Of a stretch of 64,000 nt of DNA, positions 1 to 9,024 are shown in pieces. How positions within the stretch are numbered: the first letter of the stretch is position 1; the number at the start of each line of letters is the position of its first letter. Where the stretch lies: positions 62,001 through 126,000 of the forward strand of contig CALUCE010000001.1 of NCBI GenBank assembly GCA_943914475.1. Direction: 5' to 3'. A program made the translations under genes and the position numbers. Origin of the DNA: an uncultured Anaerococcus sp. Lineage in GTDB: Bacteria; Bacillota; Clostridia; Tissierellales; Peptoniphilaceae. Below the pieces are notes generated by a model, which was not told the DNA's origin, ran no database searches, and saw only the letters and a program-made list of their open reading frames with translations.

Positions 1-342
1 TACTCTTTCTACAAGCTCCTTATAGGAGTAAGGTTTCTTTATATAGTCATCTGCTCCTAGTCTTAGACCATCTATAACATTTTCTTCTTCGATTTTTGCA
101 GTAGTCATTATCACTGGGACATTGGACTTAGATCTTATTTCCTTTATAACTTCTTCACCAGATAGTTTAGGTAGCATAAGATCAAGTATAACTAAGTCTA
201 TTTCATTTTCATCAAATATATTTAAGGCCTCTTCGCCATCAAAGGCTAGAAAGATATTATATTCTTCCTTTTCTAGGGCTGTTTTTATAATATTAGCAAT
301 GAGTTCTTCATCTTCAACTATTAAAATATTTATATCATTCAT
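1..342 (-). CDS. Response regulator, receiver domain (partial, cut by window edge)
   Basis: Only the first 114 codons are inside the window, and all of them belong to a CheY-like receiver domain. Visible landmarks are the acidic pocket E10-D11, the phospho-acceptor D54 in VILDLMLP and the conserved lysine K103 in IKKP. The start at 342 is supported by a GAGGTG ribosome-binding site about 7 bases upstream. The output domain lies beyond base 1, so whether it is OmpR-type or another class cannot be told. A partner kinase is probably also outside the window. Confidence 0.9.
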   Translation of the reverse strand, partial: MNDINILIVEDEELIANIIKTALEKEEYNIFLAFDGEEALNIFDENEIDLVILDLMLPKLSGEEVIKEIRSKSNVPVIMTTAKIEEENVIDGLRLGADDYIKKPYSYKELVERV

Positions 343-479
343 AAGTTTTTCACCTCTTTTCTTATTATACCACGAATTTTTTATTTATTTAGATGGCTAA
401 AAAAATAGAATAATTCAAAGCTTGTCTTTGATTTACATGGGATACTATGCCCAAACTTTTCTTATCTTTATTCAAGAAT

Positions 480-518
480 GATTAAAATCTAAAAACTGGG
501 TATATATATATATATAAT
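480..518 (+). promoter_or_regulatory. Putative promoter(s) of the GlsB-like gene
   Basis: An uninterrupted TA tract ends in TATAAT at 513-518 and can act as a housekeeping -10. It has no good -35 at 17 bp. Overlapping it is GATTAA (480-485), 12 bp, GGGTAT (498-503), which resembles the general-stress sigma-B pattern GTTTAA-N12-14-GGGTAT. Which of the two is used cannot be decided from sequence. Confidence 0.4.
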
Positions 519-549
519 ACAAGAAATTTATGATAAAGGAGAGAATATT

Positions 550-795
550 ATGATTTGGTCATTAATTTTAGGAGGAGTAGCTGGCTGGTTGGCTAGTTTA
601 ATTATGAAAAAGGATGCTCAAATGGGTATCTTTGCTAATGTTATAGTTGGTATTATAGGTGGAGCTATTGGTTCTTGGGTATTTGGACTTTTAGGACTTG
701 AAGCTTCAGGTAATATCGGAGAAATAGTAGTTGGTGTAATAGGTGCGGTAATCCTACTTGCAATCATCAATGCTATTCAAGGCAGGAAAAAGTAA
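550..795 (+). CDS. GlsB/YeaQ/YmgE family small membrane protein
   Basis: This 81-residue hydrophobic protein consists of about three glycine-rich transmembrane helices with short loops. That is the pattern of the GlsB/YeaQ/YmgE family, also called transglycosylase-associated proteins. Family members are induced by envelope or general stress in enterococci and enterobacteria, but their biochemical role is not settled. The start is backed by AAAGGAG nine bases upstream. It is a single-gene unit, preceded by a TA-rich promoter and followed by a clear terminator. Confidence 0.85.
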   Translation: MIWSLILGGVAGWLASLIMKKDAQMGIFANVIVGIIGGAIGSWVFGLLGLEASGNIGEIVVGVIGAVILLAIINAIQGRKK

Positions 796-827
796 AAATA
801 TTTAAAATTTTATATGTATGATATGAA

Positions 828-863
828 GGGCCTATGGAGTTAATTTTTCCATAGGTCTTTTTT
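828..863 (+). terminator. Rho-independent terminator after the GlsB-like gene
   Basis: GGCCTATGGA (829-838) pairs with TCCATAGGTC (848-857) through one G-U wobble around a short loop, followed by a run of T. Confidence 0.85.
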
Positions 864-903
864 ATATGAAAAAATTTCTCATATCTTATATAATAAGGTT
901 AAT

Positions 904-1767
904 ATGGATGTAAATAAAAAATATATAAGACTCGCAAAAAACATCATAGAAAATGGCTATGATGAAGAAGAAAGAAAAGATGATCTAAGACCAGTTTGGG
1001 AAGATGGAGAGAAAGCTTACACAAAATATTTACCTCAACAAATAGTTACCTATGAGAAAGGAGTAGTACCTATAATTAGTTTGAGGAGGATTTTTTGGAA
1101 GTCTGCCATCAAAGAGATTCTTTGGATCTACCAAGATAGGTCTAATGATGTAAACCTCCTTGCTGATAAGTACAAGGTAAAATACTGGGATTCTTGGAAA
1201 AATGACCAGGGAAATCTTGGTACAGCCTATGGTTATCAGATCGATAAGGAATTTGTATCGCCTGAAACAGGAAAACTTACCAACCAAATAGATAGACTTA
1301 TTGAACAGCTTAGGGAAAATCCTTTAAACAGAAGGCTTATTATGTCCTTGTATGATGTGGATGATTTATCATCTATGACCTTGATCCCATGTGCCTTTTT
1401 AACCATGTGGACAGTTACAGGAGACTATTTAAACATGACCCTTATCCAAAGGTCTGGAGACTTTTTGGCAGCGGCAGCTCCAGGTGGTATAAATGCCTTC
1501 CAGTATTATGTACTTTTAAGGATGGTTGCCCAAGTTACAGGATATAAGCCAGGACAATTTGTTCACTTTATTCAAAATGCCCATGTCTACAAAAGACATC
1601 TTCCTATAGTAGAAGATATTATGGAAAATGACTATGATGAGACTATGGTGCCAAAACTTGAAATAAATCCTGATATTAAAGAATTTAAAGATTTCACCAT
1701 AGATGACTTTAAGCTTGTAGATTATAAGCCAAATGAGAAAAAATATGATATAGACATAGCTATATAA
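904..1767 (+). CDS. thyA: Thymidylate synthase
   Basis: ThyA converts dUMP to dTMP with methylene-tetrahydrofolate in the cytoplasm. At 287 residues it has normal length. Family landmarks are the NRR phosphate-binding arginines (R143-R144), the catalytic cysteine C163 in IPCAF, QRSGD (182-186), N197 in the GINAFQY stretch and HVYKRH (227-232). The INAFQYYVL pattern and the C-terminal FKDFTIDDFKLVDYK resemble the ThyA branch seen in Bacillus subtilis more than E. coli ThyA, which has PCH and QRSCD at the corresponding sites. The ribosome-binding site is weak (AAGG, 5-8 bases upstream). It appears monocistronic, with a hairpin following it. Confidence 0.95.
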   Translation: MDVNKKYIRLAKNIIENGYDEEERKDDLRPVWEDGEKAYTKYLPQQIVTYEKGVVPIISLRRIFWKSAIKEILWIYQDRSNDVNLLADKYKVKYWDSWKNDQGNLGTAYGYQIDKEFVSPETGKLTNQIDRLIEQLRENPLNRRLIMSLYDVDDLSSMTLIPCAFLTMWTVTGDYLNMTLIQRSGDFLAAAAPGGINAFQYYVLLRMVAQVTGYKPGQFVHFIQNAHVYKRHLPIVEDIMENDYDETMVPKLEINPDIKEFKDFTIDDFKLVDYKPNEKKYDIDIAI

Positions 1768-1784
1768 AACTATCTATTGAATAG

Positions 1785-1812
1785 TAGGGGGCATGTGCCC
1801 TCTATTTGTTTT
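1785..1812 (+). terminator. Probable terminator after thyA
   Basis: TAGGGGGC (1785-1792) pairs with GCCCTCTA (1797-1804) around an ATGT loop, followed by TTTGTTTT. There is one G-U pair. Confidence 0.65.
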
Positions 1813-1856
1813 ACAAAAACAACTTTACTAGTATAATTACAGGACATGGAGGATTT

Positions 1857-2369
1857 ATGGAGAAAATTTCAATAATTGGAGCTGGTGGATCGGGCAAGTC
1901 GACCCTTGCCAGAGAACTAGGAGAAATACTGGGCATAGAAGTTTTTTATCTAAATAAAATCTGGTGGAAGGACCCAGACCACCATATAAGTGAAGAAGAA
2001 TTTATTAAGATACAAAAAGATATCATAGCCAACAATGACAAATTTATCTTTGATGGAAACTATATGTCAAGCTTGGATTTAAGGATTGAGGCATCAGATA
2101 CTATTATATTTTTAGACTTTCCAACCTCTACCAACCTTAAGCAATCTGTTAAAAAAACTCTTACAGAGGATAATGCAGATAACAAGGATCCAGACCTTGA
2201 CCATACAGGAAAGATTAATCTTAAGTATATAAACTGGCTTTTAAAATTTGAAAAGGAAGATAGACAAAAAATCCTTGATAAGCTAAATGAAATAAAATTG
2301 GAAAAGAGAGTAATCATAATAGATAACAAGAACAAAAAAGATTTGTTCCTTGATTCCATAAGCAAGTAA
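1857..2369 (+). CDS. P-loop nucleoside/adenylate-kinase-like protein (FlaR/topology-modulation type)
   Basis: A 170-residue single-domain P-loop protein. Walker A is GAGGSGKST at residues 8-16, followed by a LID-like DPDLDHTGK region and repeated Lys/Glu helices. Small kinase-like proteins of this shape are often annotated as 'topology modulation protein' or AAA family. The substrate is unknown. The reading frame is open further upstream to 1806, but the start at 1857 is preferred because GGAGG sits 5 bases before it and the P-loop then begins at the normal distance from the N-terminus. It is flanked by terminators on both sides. Confidence 0.75.
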   Translation: MEKISIIGAGGSGKSTLARELGEILGIEVFYLNKIWWKDPDHHISEEEFIKIQKDIIANNDKFIFDGNYMSSLDLRIEASDTIIFLDFPTSTNLKQSVKKTLTEDNADNKDPDLDHTGKINLKYINWLLKFEKEDRQKILDKLNEIKLEKRVIIIDNKNKKDLFLDSISK

Positions 2370-2370
2370 A

Positions 2371-2410
2371 AAGACTTAAAACCCTGGCAAACAGTGGTTT
2401 TAAGTCTTTT
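2371..2410. terminator. Bidirectional terminator between converging genes
   Basis: A perfect 13-bp stem (2371-2383 with 2396-2408) has T runs on the outgoing side of both strands. It serves the P-loop kinase gene on the plus strand and the PBP gene on the minus strand. Confidence 0.9.
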
Positions 2411-2413
2411 TTA

Positions 2414-5365
2414 TTAGTTATTAGCTTTTCTTCTGGTATCGGTGATGATTTGGTTTAAAGCATCGGTTATAGGTTTTAAAGAGTCGGCATCATCACCTTC
2501 TTCTTCGCCATTTTTGTCCTTTTCTTCATCATCTTCCTTATCCTTATCTTTTTCCTCATCATCTTCCTTATCTTCGTCATCCTCTTCTTCTGGTTCTTCT
2601 TCACCAAGGTCTGAATATCCACTTGGTGGACCATATTTCCAGTCCTCAGGGAGGATACCATCCCAAAGATTTGGATCATAAGATCCCTTCCTATCTACAA
2701 AGGCTCTATTTGCCTTGAAGTGATCAGGAGTTGTCATAGATGCAAGTAGGTTATTTCTAGAATCTACTGTCATCCAAACGTGCATATCGTCTTCTTCTTT
2801 TGGTAGGTTATCTTTAGAGAAGATTTCATCTATAACTGTCCCTCTTGGGTCAGCGTAAGATGTTTGAGTTGGTAGCATACCTGAAATAGTATCTACCTTG
2901 GCATGGATAATTCCTTCTGGTTCTGTAAATTTCTCTTGATCTTTTCCTTCAAGAATTTTGCTATTAATGGTTGACCAGAAACTTCCTGCTACTTGGTAAG
3001 AATAACCACTCAAGGATAGGTTTTGGTTGTCAGCTCCTATCCAAAGTCCCACTGTATATTGTGGGGTGTAGCCCATGCACCAGAAGTCTGTATTATCATC
3101 TGATGTACCAGTCTTTGCTGCAAAATCATTGCCATTAAGTCCTATAGTTCCATAAGACTCTGCTGTTGATTGGAGGGCTGAAGTCATTTGATAGGCTGTT
3201 TCAGGACTTGTTACCTTATTGTGAATAGCATCTTCTGTTGTAAAGATTTCCTTACCCTTATTATCTTCAATTTTTGAAAAGGTAAGAGGTTCTATATACT
3301 CACCGCTATTGGCAAGTGCTGCATAGGCTCCAACCATATCTAGAGTAGTAAGTCCTCTTGTCATAGCACCTAGGCCTAGGGCAGCTAGGTTTTCATCGTT
3401 TACTTGTCCGTTTTCTTCCTTAGATATAAAGTTATCTTCCTTAGGATTTTCTTTTATAATTCCAAAGTTCTTTAGGTATTTTTTGGATGTATCTATACCA
3501 ACATCGTCCAAGGTTCTTACAGCGTTGGTATTGATAGAAAATTCTATAGATTTTCTTAAAGAAACAATTCCCTTGTAAGATTTATAGACGTTTTCTGGCC
3601 AGATTTCTCCTTCTTCATTTCTCATAAATGGAACGTCATCTATACCTGTAGCAAGGCTGTAGCCATTGTCTAAGGCTGGGGTATAGGTTGCTATAGGTTT
3701 GATAGAAGAACCTGGTTGTCTAGGTTGAGATGAAGCTCTATTGAAAACTCTTATACCTTGTTGGTTACGTCCACCCATTATAGCTTGGATTTGCCCATTC
3801 TTTTGGTCTACTATAACTGTAGAAGCTTGAGGTTGGATAACCCCTTCTAGGTCTATATCATAATAATCTTTATTAATAGATATATTTCCTGATTCATTAC
3901 TTAAGAATAAATCCTTATGATTATTTAGGTAGGAACTTGCTATTACAATATTTCCATCCTTACCTTTATAGATGGAATCATTAGAAGTAAATTTAATAAA
4001 ACCACTTTTGTGAGTTCTTAAATTAGAGTTTTCGTCATCCAAGGTGTAGTAGTCAGACAAAATAAGATTTGTTTGGTTAAGTTTTACCTTACTTGTATCA
4101 AGGATCATATTTCCCTTGTCATCGTAGTAAGCTTCTTCAGGTCTTAGGCTGATTTCGTTGTTATCATTTAAGATATTAGATCTTTTCCAATATATTAGTT
4201 TATTATCCTTGCCTACTATATTTCCGTATTGGTCATATTTTAAGGATAGTAGGGGAGCGGAATTCCAACCTCCACTAGATCCTACTATATAAGAAGAGAA
4301 GTTATTATAAATATCTTCAAGTCTTTCTTGCATTTCCGGATCTATGGTTGTAGTTATCTTTAGCCCCCCATAGTTTAGCCTATCCCAGGCTTGGTTTTCG
4401 TTGATCTTATAGATATCCATAAGTTTTTTAACAACTTGCTTTTCTAGCAGGGTGTTAAAGTATGAAGAAGTATTTTCTATATTTCTTTCTGGTGGTTGTA
4501 TTTCGCTTGCTATATCTTCACTTATGGCGTCTTGGTATTGGTTTTCATTGATATAACCATTTTCAAGCATTTTCTTTAGAACGTATTTTTCTCTTTCTAA
4601 AGGAGCCTCATTATATACTGCAGAGTACTTTTGTCCATCTATAGAAAATTCTCCCAATACTTTTTGGTCAGTTATTTCACTGGTTGGAATTGCTTTGTAA
4701 AGGGCAAAATTTGTTGGAGATTGGACTATACCAGCTATAGCAGCGCACTCTGCCAAAGATAGGTCTTTGGCTTCTTTATTAAAATAGGTTCTAGCAGCAG
4801 CTTGGACACCAAAAGAGTTTTGTCCCAAGAATACCCTGTTCATATAAGCTTCGAGTATTTCATCCTTGCTTAATTTTTCTTCTATCTGTAAGGCCAAAAA
4901 TATTTCCTTTATTTTTCTTTCATAAGTTTGGTCGTTGGATAGGTAGGTATTTCTTGCTAGCTGTTGGGTAAGGGTTGAACCTCCCCTGACTATAGAACCT
5001 TGCTCAATATTTGTTAACATGGATCCAACTATGGAAAATGGATCAATACCATGGTGTTCGTAGAATCTCTCATCTTCTACTGCGACGAAAGCATTTTTTA
5101 AATCTTCTGGCATTTCGTCGTACTCTATAATTTCTCTATATTCCGAGGTTCTTATAGACTCAAGTTCGTTTCCATCTTTATCGACTATAGTTGAGTTCTC
5201 ACTCATTTCATATTTTATACTTTCTGCATCTATCTCAGGACTTGTCTTCATAACTTCAAGTATGGATCCGGCAGCAAGGCCACCAAAGATAGTTACAAAA
5301 AGTCCTATAATAAATATAGCAGTCAATATTACTTTTAAAACTATAGCGGAGATTTTTTTAAACAT
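2414..5365 (-). CDS. Class A penicillin-binding protein (bifunctional transglycosylase/transpeptidase) with acidic tail
   Basis: A 983-residue PBP1A-type enzyme that polymerises and cross-links peptidoglycan on the outer face of the membrane. A single membrane anchor spans about residues 7-35. The GT51 glycosyltransferase follows, with EDERF (catalytic E97) and RGGSTLTQQLARN (127-139). The transpeptidase shows SxxK at S553-K556, SIN at 610-612 and KTGTS at 751-755. A C-terminal extension after about residue 920 is almost entirely Asp, Glu and Lys and is repetitive, as seen in some Firmicutes PBPs but with variable composition. It is transcribed alone, divergent from hflX. The start has GGAGG a few bases upstream. 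Confidence 0.95.
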   Translation of the reverse strand: MFKKISAIVLKVILTAIFIIGLFVTIFGGLAAGSILEVMKTSPEIDAESIKYEMSENSTIVDKDGNELESIRTSEYREIIEYDEMPEDLKNAFVAVEDERFYEHHGIDPFSIVGSMLTNIEQGSIVRGGSTLTQQLARNTYLSNDQTYERKIKEIFLALQIEEKLSKDEILEAYMNRVFLGQNSFGVQAAARTYFNKEAKDLSLAECAAIAGIVQSPTNFALYKAIPTSEITDQKVLGEFSIDGQKYSAVYNEAPLEREKYVLKKMLENGYINENQYQDAISEDIASEIQPPERNIENTSSYFNTLLEKQVVKKLMDIYKINENQAWDRLNYGGLKITTTIDPEMQERLEDIYNNFSSYIVGSSGGWNSAPLLSLKYDQYGNIVGKDNKLIYWKRSNILNDNNEISLRPEEAYYDDKGNMILDTSKVKLNQTNLILSDYYTLDDENSNLRTHKSGFIKFTSNDSIYKGKDGNIVIASSYLNNHKDLFLSNESGNISINKDYYDIDLEGVIQPQASTVIVDQKNGQIQAIMGGRNQQGIRVFNRASSQPRQPGSSIKPIATYTPALDNGYSLATGIDDVPFMRNEEGEIWPENVYKSYKGIVSLRKSIEFSINTNAVRTLDDVGIDTSKKYLKNFGIIKENPKEDNFISKEENGQVNDENLAALGLGAMTRGLTTLDMVGAYAALANSGEYIEPLTFSKIEDNKGKEIFTTEDAIHNKVTSPETAYQMTSALQSTAESYGTIGLNGNDFAAKTGTSDDNTDFWCMGYTPQYTVGLWIGADNQNLSLSGYSYQVAGSFWSTINSKILEGKDQEKFTEPEGIIHAKVDTISGMLPTQTSYADPRGTVIDEIFSKDNLPKEEDDMHVWMTVDSRNNLLASMTTPDHFKANRAFVDRKGSYDPNLWDGILPEDWKYGPPSGYSDLGEEEPEEEDDEDKEDDEEKDKDKEDDEEKDKNGEEEGDDADSLKPITDALNQIITDTRRKANN

Positions 5366-5579
5366 ATGGACCTCCTATATATTTGATTTTATTTAAAAAT
5401 AATATTCTGTTTTGTCCGTAAACTCATATCTATTCTATCATCTTTTATGCTTTTTATCTATAAGTATATATATTTGATATATAGTATATAATTACCATAT
5501 ATAAGTAATATAGATGAAGATGCTTGTAAGCTTTCATTTATCTAAAATTATTGTATAGTTTACTATAGAAAGGAAATAT
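5366..5579. promoter_or_regulatory. Divergent promoter region between the PBP gene and hflX
   Basis: A very AT-rich 214-bp gap. Minus strand, toward the PBP gene: an extended -10, TGA-TAGAAT, at 5440-5432. Plus strand, toward hflX: TATAAT at 5487-5492 without a convincing -35. No operator or RNA structure is evident. Confidence 0.4.
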
Positions 5580-6812
5580 ATGCAGAAAGTTATACAAGTT
5601 AATGTTTTGGATAAAAACGATGATGAAGACAATAAAATATATGAATTAGAATCTTTGATTAATACAGCAGGTGGAGAAAGCGTTGCCTACATATCCCAGG
5701 TAGTTTTTAAGGTAAATCCTGCTTTTTATATTGGAAGAGGTAAGGTTAATGAAATAAAAGACATGGCCAAAAATCTAGGTGTTGATACGGTAATATTTGA
5801 TGTGGAGCTATCAGCATCTCAATTAAGAAACCTAGAGGAGACCATGAAACTTCATGTGGTAGATTGGACAACCTTGATTCTTGATATTTTTGCCAAAAGA
5901 GCCAACACCAAGGAGGCCAAGTTAAAGATAAAACTTGCCCAGCTTAAATACCAACTTCCTAGGATTAACAAGTGGTTTGCTTATCTTTCCAGACAGTCTG
6001 GTGGTATAGGAACCAGGGGACCTGGTGAGACCATGCTTGAAACTGATAGACGTGCCATTATTAGGGATATTAGGTCACTTGAAAATCAGCTTAAAAAAAT
6101 AGAGAAAACCCAGAGGGTAAATAGAAAAGGAAGAAAAGATATAAAAAATATCTCCCTTTTAGGCTATACCAATGCTGGTAAGTCTACTATTTTAAATCAG
6201 ATGTTAAAAATCTATGGGTCAGACAAGTATGTATATTCAGATGACTTACTTTTTGCAACCCTTGATACATCAACTAGGCGACTTGATTTTGCCAACACCA
6301 AGGTAACCTTAACTGATACGGTAGGTTTTATAGACAATTTAAGTCAGGAACTAAATGATTCCTTCCTAACTACTCTTGAAGAGATAAAGTTTGCGGATAT
6401 GCTTCTTATTGTCATAGATGCTTCTCATAATGTAGAAAACCAACTTAAAACCATAGACAAGGCCCTCAAGGATATAGATATAGGAGAGAAAAAAATCCTC
6501 TATGTCTTTAATAAGATGGACTTAGTTGAAAATGATCTAGCCATAAAGGGTTATAAGAAAGGTAAGAACAAGATCTATATTACCGCCAGAGATGATGAAG
6601 ATATCGAGGCCTTAAAGGATAGGATAGTAGAGCTTATTAAAGAATCATACAAGCAAGTAAAAATGCATATTCCCTTTGCTAAGGGCAATATTTTGGATTT
6701 CATGATGACCAACTATGATATAGACAAGACTGACTATGATGAAAATGGAACTATTATCGATTTTGAAATTTCCGTGGAAGACTATAATAAATACGAAAGA
6801 TTTATAATATGA
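5580..6812 (+). CDS. hflX: Ribosome-associated GTPase HflX
   Basis: HflX is a GTPase that binds the large ribosomal subunit and can split stalled ribosomes. The 410-residue protein has the HflX N-terminal domain (about 1-190) with GRGK and the family's glycine-rich segment SGGIGTRGPGE (140-150). The G domain follows: G1 GYTNAGKS (195-202), G3 DTVG (246-249) and G4 NKMD (311-314). Its stop overlaps the start of the next gene by 4 bases (ATGA), indicating translational coupling with the YigZ-like protein. Ribosome-binding site GAAAGGAA lies upstream of the start. Confidence 0.95.
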   Translation: MQKVIQVNVLDKNDDEDNKIYELESLINTAGGESVAYISQVVFKVNPAFYIGRGKVNEIKDMAKNLGVDTVIFDVELSASQLRNLEETMKLHVVDWTTLILDIFAKRANTKEAKLKIKLAQLKYQLPRINKWFAYLSRQSGGIGTRGPGETMLETDRRAIIRDIRSLENQLKKIEKTQRVNRKGRKDIKNISLLGYTNAGKSTILNQMLKIYGSDKYVYSDDLLFATLDTSTRRLDFANTKVTLTDTVGFIDNLSQELNDSFLTTLEEIKFADMLLIVIDASHNVENQLKTIDKALKDIDIGEKKILYVFNKMDLVENDLAIKGYKKGKNKIYITARDDEDIEALKDRIVELIKESYKQVKMHIPFAKGNILDFMMTNYDIDKTDYDENGTIIDFEISVEDYNKYERFII

Positions 6813-7441
6813 AAAAGATAGAAGAAGATTATAGGACCATAAAGGGTCAAGAATATTCAGAATTTGAAGAAGAAAAATCAATATTTATGACCACAGCTAA
6901 GTATGTGGAAAGTGAAAAAGATGCTCTTCAATTTATTGAAGAGATAAGCGATAAGTACAAGGATGCTACCCACAATTGCCATGCCTATATAATAAATCAA
7001 ATCCCAGAAATCAAGAGATACTCTGATGATGGAGAACCCCAAGGCTCGGCAGGTCTTCCCATGCTATCGGTTTTGGAAAAGGAAGATGTAAAAAATGTAG
7101 CTGTTGTAGTAACCAGATACTATGGGGGCAAAAAACTTGGTAAGGGCGGACTAATAAGAGCCTATACCAGGGGAGTTGCTGACTGCATCAAGGATAAAAT
7201 TCTTTACAAGAGACCATTCTATGAAGTAAAATTAACTCATGCCTATACGGTCTTAGGTCAGATAGAGAATTTTTTAAACGAAAGAAAGTACAGAATAATC
7301 AAAAAAGACTTCCTTGATACGGTAAAAATTACTTTATATATAAGAGAAGACGAATTTAAAGAATTTGAAAAAACTCTTATAGATATGACTAGTGCTAATA
7401 TAGATATAGAAATTTTAGATAAAATAATGTTATATGATTAG
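6809..7441 (+). CDS. YigZ/IMPACT family protein
   Basis: A 210-residue member of the YigZ/IMPACT (UPF0029) family. The characteristic segments are ATHNCHAY, SDDGEPQGSAG and VTRYYGGKKLGKGGLIRAY in the N-terminal domain. A smaller EF-G-domain-like C-terminal part follows. The eukaryotic IMPACT relatives affect translational control, while the bacterial role is uncertain. It is coupled to hflX by a 4-base overlap and followed 9 bases later by yebC, so the three probably form one translation-linked transcription unit. Confidence 0.9.
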   Translation: MKKIEEDYRTIKGQEYSEFEEEKSIFMTTAKYVESEKDALQFIEEISDKYKDATHNCHAYIINQIPEIKRYSDDGEPQGSAGLPMLSVLEKEDVKNVAVVVTRYYGGKKLGKGGLIRAYTRGVADCIKDKILYKRPFYEVKLTHAYTVLGQIENFLNERKYRIIKKDFLDTVKITLYIREDEFKEFEKTLIDMTSANIDIEILDKIMLYD

Positions 7442-7450
7442 GAGGATACT

Positions 7451-8197
7451 ATGTCTGGACATAATAAATGGAGCAAGATTAAAAATAAAAAGGGAAGTGA
7501 AGATGCAAGACGTGGAAAAATCTTTACTAAACTAGGAAGAAATATAAGTGTTGCAGTAAAAGAAGGTGGGGACAATCCAGAATATAACCCTGCATTAAAA
7601 ACTGCCATAGAAAAAGCCAAGGCTGAAAATATGCCAAATGATAACATAGAAAGAGCTATAAAGAAAGCTGCTGGAGATCCTTCTGCAGACAACTTTGAAA
7701 GAGTTATCTATGAAGGATATGGAAAGGGTGGAGTTGCTGTTATAGTAGACTGCTTAACAGACAACAAAAATAGGACTGCACCAGAAGTAAGACATGCCTT
7801 TGATAGGGCAGGAGGAAATCTTGGTACAGATGGCTCAGTTATGTTTATGTTTGATAGGGTTGGTTTAATTACTATAAGCAAAAGCGATGAAATTGACTTT
7901 GATGAGTTAATGATGGAAGCCTTGGATGCAGGTTGTGATGATGTTAGAGATCCTGGCAAGGATTATTATGAGCTAATTACCAGTGTAGAAAACTTTAACG
8001 ATGCAGTAAGTGCCTTAAAGGATGCATCTTATAAGCTTGAATCATCAGATATAGTTTATCTGGCTAAAAATGAAATTGATGTTGAAAAGAGCGACCACAA
8101 GTCTTTGCTTAAACTTTTGGAAACTTTGGAAGATAATGATGATGTTCAAGATGTTTTCACCAACTGGGCTATGCCAGATGATCTTGAAGTAGAATAG
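7451..8197 (+). CDS. yebC: YebC/PmpR family protein (translation factor or transcriptional regulator)
   Basis: Full length for the family at 248 residues, with the signature N-terminus MSGHNKWSKIK and GRNISVAVKEGG. Family members were first described as transcriptional regulators; more recent work implicates some in relieving ribosome stalling at proline runs. Which applies here is not visible. Ribosome-binding site TTAGGAGGA is ideally placed. It lies between the YigZ gene and lgt with short gaps, consistent with one operon. Confidence 0.93.
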   Translation: MSGHNKWSKIKNKKGSEDARRGKIFTKLGRNISVAVKEGGDNPEYNPALKTAIEKAKAENMPNDNIERAIKKAAGDPSADNFERVIYEGYGKGGVAVIVDCLTDNKNRTAPEVRHAFDRAGGNLGTDGSVMFMFDRVGLITISKSDEIDFDELMMEALDAGCDDVRDPGKDYYELITSVENFNDAVSALKDASYKLESSDIVYLAKNEIDVEKSDHKSLLKLLETLEDNDDVQDVFTNWAMPDDLEVE

Positions 8198-8205
8198 GAA
8201 AGCTT

Positions 8206-8979
8206 ATGTTATATATAGAAAGTCACATTGATCCGGTAGCCTTTTCTATCTTTGGACTAGATGTTTACTGGTATGCTATTTTGATAGTCAGTGGCATCTT
8301 GCTTGGAGCAAAATTTGCCCAAAAAGAATTTGTAAGAAGAGGCTTGAGTGAAGATTTTGTATACGATATGCTTTTTGTAGTCCTACCAGCTGCCATCATT
8401 GGTGCAAGACTTTGGTATGTCATATTTGAGTGGGACTATTATGCACAAAATCCATCTCAAATTATAAACCTGAGAGGAGGAGGACTTGCTATCCATGGAG
8501 GAATCTTGGGTGGACTTTTAGCCCTTTACTTCTTTGAAAGAAATAAAAAAATTTCCCTTCTAGATATGGTTGATGTTATAACACCATCCCTTGCCCTAGG
8601 TCAAGCCATAGGCAGGTGGGGTAACTTTATCAACCAAGAAGCTCACGGTGGACCAAGTGATTTACCATGGGCACTTCTTATCGATGGGAAGACCTACCAC
8701 CCAACATTTTTGTATGAATCTTTGGGAGACTTTTTAATCTTCTTGTTTTTAATTAATTATAGGAAGAAAAATCCAGAAAAAGGAAAAGTATCAGCGATTT
8801 ACTTTATAAGCTATGGTATTTTGAGGTTTTTCGTGGAAGGAATGAGAACTGATTCGCTTATGATGGGATCTTTAAGGACAGCCCAAGTAGTTTCTATAGT
8901 CTTTGTCCTTATAGGAGCCTTTATGTTTTACAAGGCAAACTATAACAATATGCCTGGATATGGGCTAATAAAGAAATAA
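8206..8979 (+). CDS. lgt: Prolipoprotein diacylglyceryl transferase
   Basis: Lgt transfers diacylglycerol from phosphatidylglycerol to the lipobox cysteine of prolipoproteins in the cytoplasmic membrane. The 257-residue protein has about seven membrane helices. It carries the conserved GGGLAIHGGILGG segment with the functional His, and the Lgt signature around GQAIGRWGNFINQEAHGGP, a slight variant of the usual GRIGNFINGE. It starts 8 bases after yebC, is the last gene of the hflX unit, and is followed by a terminator. Confidence 0.95.
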   Translation: MLYIESHIDPVAFSIFGLDVYWYAILIVSGILLGAKFAQKEFVRRGLSEDFVYDMLFVVLPAAIIGARLWYVIFEWDYYAQNPSQIINLRGGGLAIHGGILGGLLALYFFERNKKISLLDMVDVITPSLALGQAIGRWGNFINQEAHGGPSDLPWALLIDGKTYHPTFLYESLGDFLIFLFLINYRKKNPEKGKVSAIYFISYGILRFFVEGMRTDSLMMGSLRTAQVVSIVFVLIGAFMFYKANYNNMPGYGLIKK

Positions 8980-9024
8980 ATAGGGCAATCCTACCACTTA
9001 GACAAAATAATAGATAAAACATTT

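Noticed and set aside
122..400. Plus-strand serine-rich reading frame at the left edge
   Set aside because: It is antisense to the receiver domain of the response regulator, which has clear motifs and a ribosome-binding site on the minus strand.
501..518. TA dinucleotide run as a phase-variable repeat
   Set aside because: About nine TA units in an AT-rich promoter region; slippage is possible, but nothing in the sequence shows it controls expression beyond supplying a -10.
2442..2681. Serine-rich frame opposite the end of the PBP gene
   Set aside because: It is the antisense of the acidic Asp/Glu repeat; low-complexity DNA produces open frames on both strands. No ribosome-binding site fits.
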